A stretch of DNA of 64,000 nucleotides, taken from a virus. The notes beneath the pieces were generated by a model. The model searched no databases, was not told the origin of the DNA, and was given only the letters and a program-made list of their open reading frames with translations. The stretch spans positions 41,994 to 105,993 of the IMG/VR virus record IMGVR_UViG_3300031576_000008; one strand, given 5' to 3'. Shown here piece after piece: positions 47,685 to 54,968 of this stretch (position 1 is its first letter; every line of letters starts with the position of its first letter). Made by a program: the position numbers and the translations under genes.

Positions 47685-48026
47685 TCACTCAGGAAGTTCT
47701 CGATCAGCAGGGCGATCGGATCCGCCTGCTCCCCGGAGCGTCTCGCTGCGCTCCTCATTGTCGGCGATCCGCGCGAGGACGCGGTGCGCCTCGGCGAGGA
47801 CTTTCCGCTCGGCAGGCGAGAGCTTCTCGATGCAGGGCTCACAGGTCCCGTAGACGCCGTCCTTGCCGCACGCCTCACACTGGTTCGCCTTCCGCGTGCA
47901 GTCGATGCAGAGATTGAGGGTCCGCCCACTGGTCCGCTCGAACGTCGCCGCGAGCGGCTTCGCGTCGATGAGCGCGTGTTCGCACCACTCGTCCGCGACC
48001 GGCTGGACCTCTTCGAGTCGCTTCAT
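47685..48026 (-). CDS. Small zinc-ribbon protein
   Basis: 113 aa from ATG 48026 after TTGGAGGGCCATTCCG. CIDCTRKANQCEACG and CEPCIEK form a probable zinc ribbon, followed by a helical tail. Preceded by a hairpin array (48075-48186). No family. Confidence 0.55.
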   Translation of the reverse strand: MKRLEEVQPVADEWCEHALIDAKPLAATFERTSGRTLNLCIDCTRKANQCEACGKDGVYGTCEPCIEKLSPAERKVLAEAHRVLARIADNEERSETLRGAGGSDRPADRELPE

Positions 48027-48074
48027 CGGAATGGCCCTCCAACAAGTATCCAAAGAATAAAGGGTCGGAAGAAG

Positions 48075-48095
48075 CAATGCAGAACGCCTGCATTG
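48075..48095 (-). promoter_or_regulatory. Pentaloop hairpin (GCGTT loop)
   Basis: Perfect 8-bp stem CAATGCAG / CTGCATTG, plus-strand loop AACGC, 49 nt upstream of the zinc-ribbon gene's ATG. Confidence 0.65.
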
Positions 48096-48124
48096 ATTGT
48101 CTTCTCCCAGCCCAGAAGGAGTTT

Positions 48125-48186
48125 CTCTTGGATGCTCGACGCACGAGCACCCAAGAGAGGGCACGACCCCGAGAGGAGCCGTGCCC
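48125..48186 (-). promoter_or_regulatory. Hairpin pair with conserved TGCGT loop
   Basis: Hairpin 48125-48157 (13 of 14 pairs, minus-strand loop TGCGT closed by CTCG/CGAG) with a second hairpin 48159-48186 (GGGCACG/CGTGCCC). It lies just after the stop of the 142-aa gene. Confidence 0.6.
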
Positions 48187-48204
48187 CATGCGAGAGAGAG
48201 GGAA

Positions 48205-48633
48205 CTAGCGCTTGAAGCACTTGCACCGGGCGAGCTCGCCGGAAAGCGGCTGGAGCTTCTCATCGAAGAGGAGCCAGCCGTTCTCGCCGACGAGGACGAT
48301 CTTCGCCTTGGTCCGATCGCCGTCCTTGAGCTCGGTGCACTTCTCATCGGAGTGCAGCGCGCCCTTCTGGACGATGCCGTCCATCGTCCGGAACTCGACC
48401 TTGGAGGTCGAGACCGGCTTGGGGACGACTTCCACGGTCGTCTTGCCGTCGGGCGTCGTGGAGATCTTGATCACGTCGCCGGCTGGTTCCGGCTTGGGCG
48501 GGCAGCAGGAGTCCGTTTTGCGCAGCTGCACGATGGGTCTGATGACGCCCGTCATGTAGAGCGCGAGGGACACGAGGGAGATGAACAGGACGAAGGACTT
48601 GAGGTTGGAGCCCGGAGTGAGTTTGTCGCTCAT
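48205..48633 (-). CDS. Membrane protein with N-terminal TM helix
   Basis: 142 aa from ATG 48633. Residues 12-32 (LKSFVLFISLVSLALYMTGV) form a transmembrane helix. Then SCCPPKPEP and a beta-rich domain with CTEL and a terminal CKCFKR. The soluble part probably faces the periplasm or carries a zinc site. No family. Confidence 0.6.
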   Translation of the reverse strand: MSDKLTPGSNLKSFVLFISLVSLALYMTGVIRPIVQLRKTDSCCPPKPEPAGDVIKISTTPDGKTTVEVVPKPVSTSKVEFRTMDGIVQKGALHSDEKCTELKDGDRTKAKIVLVGENGWLLFDEKLQPLSGELARCKCFKR

Positions 48634-48699
48634 GGTTTCGATTCCAAGTGGGTTTGAAAAACCGGGAGGGCTGGCACAGCGCCAGCCCTCCCAAGGAGA

Positions 48700-49542
48700 C
48701 TACGCCTTGATGCCGAAGGTGAGCGCCCAGCGCAAGACGTTGACGAAGGCGCTCTGGCTGCTCTCACCCGCGATGATGACGACGAGGAAGATGGCGAAGT
48801 ACGCGACCGGGATGGACCACCCGTACTTCTCGATCCACGCCTTGGCCCGGGGCCACGCCTTCGTCCGGGGCCACCACCGCGTCGGGGGATGGATGGGCTC
48901 ATAGCGCCGGAACAGGGACTGCAGGATCTTCTTCCAGAAGGAGATCGGAACCGGCTTCTGGGATTCCTGCGCCGGCTCCTGCGCCATCGGCTCCTCCTTG
49001 GCCGGAGGCTTGCCTGTGATCTCGAGCTTGATGATGTTGGGATTCTCCTCCGGACTGACCATGGCCGGAGCGTCATCCCTCATACGCTCGGCGTTCTCGA
49101 GTTCGGCCTTGCGCTCCTCGAGCTCGACGCCGAGCTGCTTGCCCAGTGCGCTCGATGCCGCGAGATCTGGCTTGACGCTACGAAGCCGCTCGATCTCGTT
49201 CTTGGCGACCTCGAGAAGACCCTTCGTCTCCTCGAGCTGTCCCTTGAGACGCTCGACTTCAATGAGCGTCTGGCGGTGCTTGGCGATCTCGCCCGAGATG
49301 GAGAAGTCGGCGACCATCATGTCCGACTTCTGGAAGGCCTGCGGGATGGCCTTTAGCGCCTCGAAGAACGAGAGCTTCTGCGACGTCCGTGCGCTCGGGA
49401 CGAGAGTCCAGAATCCCGGCCCCACCAGCCACGCGAGCAGCCGGTGCTTCCAGCCCAATTCCTTGGGCAGCGGAAAGTGCACCATGTTCCAGACGAACCA
49501 CGTGATGACGATCGCGATGAGGATGCCAAGGGTCCAAAGCAT
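48700..49542 (-). CDS. Membrane protein with long coiled coil
   Basis: 280 aa from ATG 49542 after AAGGAGGGGTCCT. TM1 near residues 2-20 (LWTLGILIAIVITWFVW), a second hydrophobic segment near 33-48, a coiled coil about 85-160, a Pro/Glu linker and a C-terminal TM (VAYFAIFLVVIIAG). A bitopic or polytopic inner-membrane protein, perhaps a spanin- or holin-associated factor, though nothing specific shows this. Confidence 0.6.
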   Translation of the reverse strand: MLWTLGILIAIVITWFVWNMVHFPLPKELGWKHRLLAWLVGPGFWTLVPSARTSQKLSFFEALKAIPQAFQKSDMMVADFSISGEIAKHRQTLIEVERLKGQLEETKGLLEVAKNEIERLRSVKPDLAASSALGKQLGVELEERKAELENAERMRDDAPAMVSPEENPNIIKLEITGKPPAKEEPMAQEPAQESQKPVPISFWKKILQSLFRRYEPIHPPTRWWPRTKAWPRAKAWIEKYGWSIPVAYFAIFLVVIIAGESSQSAFVNVLRWALTFGIKA

Positions 49543-49580
49543 AGGACCCCTCCTTGAAAGAAAAGATGGTCTCTTGGCCT

Positions 49581-49599
49581 GATGCGGAACGCCCGCATC
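49581..49599 (-). promoter_or_regulatory. Pentaloop hairpin (GCGTT loop)
   Basis: Stem GATGCGG / CCGCATC, plus-strand loop AACGC, 39 nt upstream of the coiled-coil membrane protein ATG. Confidence 0.65.
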
Positions 49600-49612
49600 T
49601 AAAAGGCCCGTG

Positions 49613-49801
49613 CTACTTCTTCTCGTACTTCTCGATGGCTTCGATGAGTTCCTTGCTGAAGCGCTGGTCGCGCGCCTCATTCATGAGCTCTTTGCGCGTC
49701 TCCGGCGGAAGCTGGTGAAGCTGCTTCATGATGGCGTCCACGTTGAGCTGCTTCCACGCGTTGAGCATCTTGATGACGCTATTGATTGATGACCCGTCCA
49801 T
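49613..49801 (-). CDS. Small helical protein
   Basis: 62 aa from ATG 49801. Wholly amphipathic helix, basic C-terminus. Preceded by a weak CGGAG-TCTC-CTCCG hairpin at 49844-49857. Not recognised. Confidence 0.5.
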   Translation of the reverse strand: MDGSSINSVIKMLNAWKQLNVDAIMKQLHQLPPETRKELMNEARDQRFSKELIEAIEKYEKK

Positions 49802-49885
49802 TCAGTCCTCTTCTCGTCAAATGAACAAGGGCAGGGCGAAGCGCGGAGTCTCCTCCGGCAACCTCTTCGCCCTGCCCCGTTTGTG

Positions 49886-50830
49886 CTAGATGGTGGGGGT
49901 CATCGGCATGATGAGGGGCTCGCCGCACCTCCCGATGGCCTTGCTGATCGCCTCGGCCAGCCATGCGGCTGGGACGCGCGACGGGGTCAAAGCCGGGGCC
50001 TTGTAGGTGCCGCGCGCCGCGAGGAACCCGGCGGCGTGGAAGAACCAGCTCTGGATCTCGTCCGATGCGCACTCCTCGATGATCGGGCGGACGATCGTGC
50101 CGAGGTTGAACGTCTCCTCGGAGTTGCGCACGGCCCCGAGATTGAAGCCGTCGATGAAGACGACGACCTTGGCCCCCGCCTCGAAGAGGAGCCCGTTCGT
50201 CATCTTCGACTTGGCGTTCTCGATGAGGGCGACCTGCTGATACCACCTCGCCTTGATCGCCTCGGCCTGCGCCCCCTCGCGCTCGAGCGCGGCCTCGTAG
50301 ATGGCATCGAGGATTTTCGCCATCTCGACGAAGACCTTGATGTCCTCGCCGTAGATACGCTCGTAGATGGTCCTCAGGCTGGCGAGGTTGCACAGCCAGA
50401 GAGATGCGGGCACATCCTTACGACCGACGGGCGTGCCGTCGTCTCGGAGCCAGCCCTGCTCCGAGATGATGCCGAAGATCCCGTCGCCAGTCGAGTCCTG
50501 CTCCTCGACGAACTCCGTGAGCGGGAAAAGCGCCTTTGAGAGGCCCGGATCGGCCACCTTCTCGATGACGCTGGCGAACGCGCTCATGACGCGGACGGAC
50601 CCGTCGATCATCGTGCGCTTGTGGCCCTTCAGGCCCTTGCCGCCCGCCTCGATGTCAAGGGCGACGTCGCCCGGGCCGATCTCGGCCCCGTTCCAGTTCG
50701 CGGGGACGAACTTGACCGACGAGAGCATGTCCTCGATGCCCCGGCCGAGGACGAACCGGATCCACGCCCACACGGACGCGATCGCGTCGAGGTCGGGCTT
50801 GATGTGCGTGTAGATCGTCATGATCCACAT
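49886..50830 (-). CDS. DHH/MYG1-like metal-dependent hydrolase (probable)
   Basis: 314 aa from ATG 50830 (a second ATG at 50821 is also possible). The N-terminus YTHIKPDLDAIAS has the TH-x3-D-x-D-A pattern of DHH-type phosphoesterases and the MYG1 superfamily. DVALDIEAGGKGLKGHK resembles the second motif. If correct, it may hydrolyse nucleotides or short oligonucleotides. The C-terminal part is not diagnostic. Confidence 0.6.
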   Translation of the reverse strand: MWIMTIYTHIKPDLDAIASVWAWIRFVLGRGIEDMLSSVKFVPANWNGAEIGPGDVALDIEAGGKGLKGHKRTMIDGSVRVMSAFASVIEKVADPGLSKALFPLTEFVEEQDSTGDGIFGIISEQGWLRDDGTPVGRKDVPASLWLCNLASLRTIYERIYGEDIKVFVEMAKILDAIYEAALEREGAQAEAIKARWYQQVALIENAKSKMTNGLLFEAGAKVVVFIDGFNLGAVRNSEETFNLGTIVRPIIEECASDEIQSWFFHAAGFLAARGTYKAPALTPSRVPAAWLAEAISKAIGRCGEPLIMPMTPTI

Positions 50831-50869
50831 GCCTTTCTGGGTCTGTGACCCATGGGTTGCGAAGAGCAG

Positions 50870-50890
50870 TCGCGGAGAACGCCTCCGCGA
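50870..50890 (-). promoter_or_regulatory. Pentaloop hairpin (GCGTT loop)
   Basis: Perfect 8-bp stem TCGCGGAG / CTCCGCGA, plus-strand loop AACGC, 40 nt upstream of the DHH-like gene's ATG and 7 nt after the upstream stop. Confidence 0.65.
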
Positions 50891-50897
50891 GAATCTG

Positions 50898-51143
50898 CTA
50901 GCCGACGATCGGCTTCGTGACGCAGGCGACCTGCGTCTTCCTGTTGATGCGCTTGATCATGTACTCCTGCCCGTTGAGCGTGACGAAGTCCCCGCCGTCG
51001 AGCTTGGCCGACAGCTGGATCTCTTCACCCGCGATCCCCTGCCGGCGCGCCCACAGATAGGCCTCCTTCAGGTCCTCCGCCGCGAGCGCGAACGCCTTCG
51101 TCCGGATCTGGAACTGCCGCTTCCCGACGCTCACCGTGGTCAT
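50898..51143 (-). CDS. Small beta-rich protein
   Basis: 81 aa from ATG 51143, chosen because GGAGGAGAGC lies directly upstream. Short strands and one helix (AAEDLKEAYLWARRQG), ending in a beta hairpin (QEYMIKRINRKTQVACV). No family. Confidence 0.5.
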   Translation of the reverse strand: MTTVSVGKRQFQIRTKAFALAAEDLKEAYLWARRQGIAGEEIQLSAKLDGGDFVTLNGQEYMIKRINRKTQVACVTKPIVG

Positions 51144-51174
51144 GCTCTCCTCCATTGCCTTATGGTTCTGGCAG

Positions 51175-51193
51175 TGTCGAGAACGCCTCGACA
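51175..51193 (-). promoter_or_regulatory. Pentaloop hairpin (GCGTT loop)
   Basis: Stem TGTCGAG / CTCGACA, plus-strand loop AACGC, 32 nt upstream of the 81-aa gene's ATG and 9 nt after the upstream stop. Confidence 0.65.
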
Positions 51194-51201
51194 AGTGCTG
51201 C

Positions 51202-51519
51202 CTAGTTCTCCGCCGTGATGACGTCCTCGAACTGGTTGGCTTCGCGCTGATTCTTGAGCAGGCCCAGCTTGAGCAACTGGTCGCACCAGTTCTGGACTTC
51301 GTGCTCCGCGTCCGCCATGCACGGCACAAGCTCGTGCGCGGCCTTGATGCTCGCGACAACGCCTTCTTCGCCACACGCGCTCTCGGGCATCCTCTCGATG
51401 CGCCGGACCATCCGAGGCATCAAGCACCACTTGCACTTGAAGATGGGCGAACCATCTCCTTCCGGGTTCGTCACGGTGGCCCCGGAAGCGCAGTCCTTCT
51501 GGCAGACATCGCAGATCAT
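51202..51519 (-). CDS. Small zinc-ribbon protein
   Basis: 105 aa from ATG 51519 after AGGAGGAAAC. MICDVCQKDC and FKCKWCLMPR form a zinc ribbon, followed by helices with Cys residues. Part of the string of tiny zinc proteins. No family. Confidence 0.55.
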   Translation of the reverse strand: MICDVCQKDCASGATVTNPEGDGSPIFKCKWCLMPRMVRRIERMPESACGEEGVVASIKAAHELVPCMADAEHEVQNWCDQLLKLGLLKNQREANQFEDVITAEN

Positions 51520-51546
51520 GTTTCCTCCTATCCGAGTTCGGGCGAA

Positions 51547-51606
51547 TGCCCATGAGTCCCTCCAAGTGGAGGAGCTTATGGGCAGGCCTCCCATTGCTGG
51601 GAGGCC
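51547..51606 (-). repeat. Double-hairpin intercistronic element, copy A
   Basis: Hairpin 1 is TGCCCAT ... CCTCC-AAGT-GGAGG ... ATGGGCA (51547-51584). Hairpin 2 is GGCCTCCCA-TTGC-TGGGAGGCC (51585-51606). Two more copies occur at 52181 and 52422. Confidence 0.65.
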
Positions 51607-51613
51607 ATGCCAC

Positions 51614-52120
51614 TTACTGGGGAGTCTTGTGCTCCGCCTCTTCCTTGGCCTTGCGTTCGTCGCGCTTCTTGCGGATCTCGACGATCTCGGCCTTGGCCTT
51701 CTCGATCGCGGCCTTCCGCTCGGCCGGGCTGTCGAACTCGTAGTAGTCGTAGCAGAGATCGACCTCCGTCTCGGCGCGGTCGATGTCCCGGCACATGGAG
51801 CAGACCATGTATTCCTCGTGGGTCTCATGGTCGGTGAGGCCGCTGACATCGGTGCCCCGGTGATGGCACCAGTCGCAGGTCCACTCTTCCTTCTCGGCCT
51901 CGCGGTTGCAGTCGAGGCAGAGTAGGTGAACCTCGCCGGGGCCGAAGCAGTCGCGCTCATTGTGCGCGACGACCTTCTGCTCGATGCGCTCGTTAAGAAG
52001 CCAGTTCCCCTTCTCGTCCATGACATGGGAGCAGCCGGTCGTGCCCTCATAGTGCTCGTTGTCGAAGCGCTCGATCGCCGCCTTGAGGTGGTATTCGCCG
52101 AGATTGTGAATGCCGCTCAT
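51614..52120 (-). CDS. Hypothetical protein with zinc ribbons
   Basis: 168 aa from ATG 52120. A globular start with an early Cys, then CLDCNREAEKEEWTCDWCHHRG and CSMCRD give two or more zinc ribbons; the C-terminus is a charged helix. No family. Confidence 0.55.
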   Translation of the reverse strand: MSGIHNLGEYHLKAAIERFDNEHYEGTTGCSHVMDEKGNWLLNERIEQKVVAHNERDCFGPGEVHLLCLDCNREAEKEEWTCDWCHHRGTDVSGLTDHETHEEYMVCSMCRDIDRAETEVDLCYDYYEFDSPAERKAAIEKAKAEIVEIRKKRDERKAKEEAEHKTPQ

Positions 52121-52157
52121 GTGATTGCCGCCTTGTCTAAAGACATGAACTGGCAGC

Positions 52158-52174
52158 GCGCAGAACACCTACGC
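52158..52174 (-). promoter_or_regulatory. Pentaloop hairpin variant (GTGTT loop)
   Basis: Near-perfect stem (one mismatch) with plus-strand loop AACAC, 38 nt upstream of the zinc-ribbon gene's ATG. Confidence 0.45.
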
Positions 52175-52180
52175 ATCATC

Positions 52181-52235
52181 TGCCCATTGGATCCTCCAAG
52201 CGGAGGACCCAATGGGCATGGCTCCCGAAGGAGCC
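52181..52235 (-). repeat. Double-hairpin intercistronic element, copy B
   Basis: TGCCCATTGG pairs with CCCAATGGGCA, inner TCCTCC-AAGC-GGAGGA (52181-52218), then GGCTCC-CGAA-GGAGCC (52220-52235). Same organisation as copy A with compensatory changes. Confidence 0.65.
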
Positions 52236-52243
52236 AATGCCAT

Positions 52244-52420
52244 CTAGCAGGAGATCTCGAACCGCCCGAGGATCTCCCGTGCGGTTGCTGAAGGGTCATC
52301 CGTAATGATGACTTCGACCGGCTCGTCGAGTTCGCGGAGCGTCTCGACGTTCGCCTCGGCCTCGGACTCCCTACGGATCACGAGATGACTCTCTCCATTG
52401 GGAGCGGCGACCATCTCCAT
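52244..52420 (-). CDS. Small acidic protein
   Basis: 58 aa from ATG 52420, inside a longer open frame. Acidic, with ESEAEANVETLRELDEPVEV. The start overlaps copy C of the double-hairpin element, so its translation may be affected by that structure. No family. Confidence 0.45.
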   Translation of the reverse strand: MEMVAAPNGESHLVIRRESEAEANVETLRELDEPVEVIITDDPSATAREILGRFEISC

Positions 52421-52421
52421 C

Positions 52422-52481
52422 TGCCCATTCGCCTCTCCAAGTGGAGGGGCGAATGGGCAGGCCTCCCATCGCTGGAAGGCC
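52422..52481 (-). repeat. Double-hairpin intercistronic element, copy C
   Basis: TGCCCATTCGCC pairs with GGCGAATGGGCA around CTCC-AAGT-GGAG (52422-52459), followed by a GGCCT...AGGCC hairpin (52460-52481). Confidence 0.65.
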
Positions 52482-52488
52482 AACCCGT

Positions 52489-52947
52489 TCACGCGCGCTT
52501 ACGAGCCCGCTGCGCGAGCTCGTACTCGAGTCTCGCGTTCAGTCCCACCCACATCTCTGTGGGTTTGGCGGGCAGCCGGAGCATCGCCTCGCGCCGGTAC
52601 TCGCCAAGCGCGAAGAGCGTCTGCCGCAGTAACCCCGCCTCCACCCCGCGCAGGAAGTGGATCTTGTAGTCACGCTCGATCGAACGGACCACGTCCTCGG
52701 CGATGCCGAGGACTTCACGCCGATTGCTCGGCGTGTCGTACTGGTACCGCTCATTGCGGTTCAGACGCGCGCCAATGGCGTCGAACGCCTTGGGCCGCTT
52801 CTCCAGCAGACAGTACGAGTTGGAACTGAGGTGGAGACCCACCCCAGTCGGCCTATTGATGGCCGCGTTGTCGATCACCTCGACTTCGAGATAGACGCCG
52901 GCTGCCGTTACGGCGACGGCGTGGAACAGATGATGTTCTGTAAGCAT
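52489..52947 (-). CDS. Hypothetical alpha/beta protein
   Basis: 152 aa from ATG 52947. Beta-rich start (FHAVAVTAAGVYLEVEVID), helical end with basic patches. A globular phage protein of unknown type. Preceded by a pentaloop hairpin at 52981. Confidence 0.55.
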   Translation of the reverse strand: MLTEHHLFHAVAVTAAGVYLEVEVIDNAAINRPTGVGLHLSSNSYCLLEKRPKAFDAIGARLNRNERYQYDTPSNRREVLGIAEDVVRSIERDYKIHFLRGVEAGLLRQTLFALGEYRREAMLRLPAKPTEMWVGLNARLEYELAQRARKRA

Positions 52948-52980
52948 AACGAAGTCTTTCTGCTGTGGACATTAGGGCAG

Positions 52981-52999
52981 GCAGGAGAACTCCTCCTGC
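52981..52999 (-). promoter_or_regulatory. Pentaloop hairpin (GAGTT loop)
   Basis: Stem GCAGGAG / CTCCTGC, plus-strand loop AACTC, 34 nt upstream of the 152-aa gene's ATG, immediately before the stop of the upstream gene. Confidence 0.6.
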
Positions 53000-53000
53000 T

Positions 53001-53213
53001 TCATCTGCCCAGCTTGTCCAGAATGCCCTCCATCCGGCGGAGCCGGTTGAGGGCCATGGGGATGTTGGGATCAGGCCGGTCATCGAGGGAGAGGATCGCT
53101 TCTCTGATCTCGTGGCCGAACTTCTCCCTGATCTCGCCTGCGATCTTTGCGACCGCGTCCTTGACCTTCGCCTTGAGCCAGCCATCGACTGCAAGGCGCT
53201 CGTCATCGGTCAT
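53001..53213 (-). CDS. Small helical protein
   Basis: 70 aa from ATG 53213 after AAAGGAAATGC. Helical, with VDGWLKAKVKDAVAKIAGEIR. It is the first gene after the 1.2-kb non-coding stretch. Not recognised. Confidence 0.5.
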   Translation of the reverse strand: MTDDERLAVDGWLKAKVKDAVAKIAGEIREKFGHEIREAILSLDDRPDPNIPMALNRLRRMEGILDKLGR

Positions 53214-54374
53214 AGCATTTCCTTTCTGCCAGAGACCGTCTGGCGCGGTTTTCCAAAGGACCTCGAACCGGCCTCTTGTGGCTAGCAAGAGACCGGGAAA
53301 CGAGGTTCTTGGGAAGGGTCTCGTTTGCTCCTCTCCACAACTTCCGCCCCGTTCCGAACTTCGATCCTTGGGAGTGCCATGGATCGGCTTACCTGATCCC
53401 GCATTGCGCGTTCAGCAGGTGCCGGAGGGCGTTCGTTCTTTGTCCCGATGCTTACTGACCTAGGGGTCTGGGATTCGTCATCGGAGAACCAGAGGTGCCC
53501 ACGGACTTGTGGCTGCCCGCATACACCTGAATGCCAGCGCGATATCGCTAGGCTTGTGGCCCGCGTCTATATCTTCTACGGGATTGCTTGGAGACTTCCC
53601 TGTGATCTTTCATCCGACCTCCACCGTGGCCATGGAACCGTGACCGTTAGGGATTCGTCATCCCCCTCATGATCTACCACCTCTTCAACCTACTAAGGCT
53701 TACCCTGCCCGTTCGATCCAGTTCGACGTTTGCAGGAGCATTCGCTCCCGCGCCCGTCTGATGACCCTCACCCAAGAACCTCTTGCTTCCGCGACTACCC
53801 AAGCCGGAAGCGCCTTGTCCTTGGACTAGGTACCGTTTGAAGAGGCGACGTCTGCCTCACCCCACCCGTGTCCATGTGTGGGGGATATTGGCTTCGACCA
53901 TGCAGTCACTCGGCTTCGATCGAACGCCCAACCACCACCGAGCTACCCGTCGCCGGGTCTTAGAAGGGGCATAGGCTTGCGGCCCGAGCCAGTTCCTTCA
54001 TCAACCCTCCCAATTGTCGGTCACCCGTGTCGGCCGCTACCTGTCCGGTCGTCGTGGGTGTCCGAAAGATCAATCCCACTCCCAGAGGGAGGGGCATTGG
54101 AATTTGCCCCAGTCGCCCATTACCCGGGCTTGGCCGGTCCGTTGACTGACGACGGGCTACCGGTCTGACTGGAACCTGCCGGAGCGCATCAATCCCTAAT
54201 CCCGAAATTAAATATTCAGCTTGGTGCTGAACCCCTATTTCGGGCTTTTGGGAATCGACCGCCCTCGGCAAGCCTTCCTAACCATACCTTTAGGCTGATT
54301 TCCACCCCTAGGGGGGCCTAGGGGGCCCCTTCCCGCACCAAGGCATTTGATTAATTAGTTGAATATTTAATTGG
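53214..54374 (-). ncRNA. Candidate large structured RNA (1.16 kb without a convincing gene)
   Basis: No frame here has a ribosome-binding site plus protein-like sequence. On the minus strand there are many local stems, among them ACCCG-GCGA-CGGGT with a GNRA loop, GGAGC-GAAT-GCTCC, GCTTCCG...CGGAAGC and GGGGCA...TGCCCC. A two-tier hairpin near 54201-54244 is followed by a short T-run on the plus strand. Phages are known to encode very large structured RNAs (GOLLD, ROOL), but I cannot assign a class. Confidence 0.45.
54201..54249 (+). terminator. Two-tier hairpin with T-run
   Basis: CCCGAAAT pairs with ATTTCGGG, enclosing TTCAGC-TTGGT-GCTGAA; the plus strand continues CTTTTGGG. It could end a plus-strand transcript or close the large RNA region. 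Confidence 0.5.
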
Positions 54375-54404
54375 CTATTTATGGCCCCTAGGGCCCCCTA
54401 GGCC
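54305..54404. other. AT-rich core flanked by GC-rich inverted arms (origin-like)
   Basis: Arms of CCTAGG/GGGCCC-rich sequence (54305-54329 and 54383-54404) enclose a segment with an AT-rich core (54345-54382, TTGATTAATTAGTTGAATAT). It lies near where leftward and rightward gene blocks meet. This is the shape of a duplex-unwinding region, but no initiator-binding repeats are visible. Confidence 0.35.
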
Positions 54405-54614
54405 GGCCAGCTCCCTGACCCTCTTCCCAGCCTTCTCGTAGAAGTGCCCGCAGCCGGCGCAGAACCACCCAGTCGTTTCGAAGGTTCCGGCATTGATCGT
54501 CACGGTCACCCCGTTGGGGTGGTAGTTCATATCGCAGGCCCCGCCGCACTCGTCGCAACAGTGGGAAGGAGCATCGGTCCAGAAGCCGTCCTTGGTTTCG
54601 TGGCGGTGCGGCAT
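54375..54614 (-). CDS. Small zinc-ribbon protein
   Basis: 79 aa from ATG 54614 behind CGGAGAAAAATTC. CCDECGGACD and FCAGCGHFY give one zinc ribbon, followed by a short basic end encoded inside the inverted arm. No family. Confidence 0.6.
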   Translation of the reverse strand: MPHRHETKDGFWTDAPSHCCDECGGACDMNYHPNGVTVTINAGTFETTGWFCAGCGHFYEKAGKRVRELAGLGGPRGHK

Positions 54615-54659
54615 TTGAATTTTTCTCCGAAAAACTGTTGACGCGCCCACCCAGTCAGG

Positions 54660-54881
54660 CTACTCTTTGGGCCATAGGGGCAACCGGCCGCAGGGGCTAA
54701 ATCGCAGAGCCCGATAAACGGCCCACTTAAAACGCGCCCGCGTGTTGGTGGACTGGTTCAAGGCTTCGAATCTAGGAAGCCCGAATGGCCCCTGCCCTCG
54801 CCCTCGCGGATCTACAGAAGCACACCATCCCTGCAGATCACAGGCACGTACCCACATCTCGCGGATTCTCTCCTTGGACAC
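54660..54881 (-). CDS. Doubtful small ORF (GTG start)
   Basis: 73 codons from GTG 54881 with no good ribosome-binding site. The first half looks protein-like (KERIREMWVRACDLQGW) but the end is not. It fills part of the gap between the zinc-ribbon gene and the structural operon. The rest of 54615-54968 shows nothing else I can support. Confidence 0.25.
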   Translation of the reverse strand: MSKERIREMWVRACDLQGWCASVDPRGRGQGPFGLPRFEALNQSTNTRARFKWAVYRALRFSPCGRLPLWPKE

Positions 54882-54968
54882 TTACCGTGATCAGGACATT
54901 CTCGATTCTTGAGATCACGAAGAAGTCAATTTGTGGAAATGATTGAGCCTCCTATGGAGGAAAAGAAA

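Noticed and set aside
53214-54374. tRNA genes, suggested by GTTCGATCC-like and GGATTCG-like stretches.
   Set aside because: None can be folded into a cloverleaf with matching acceptor and T arms.
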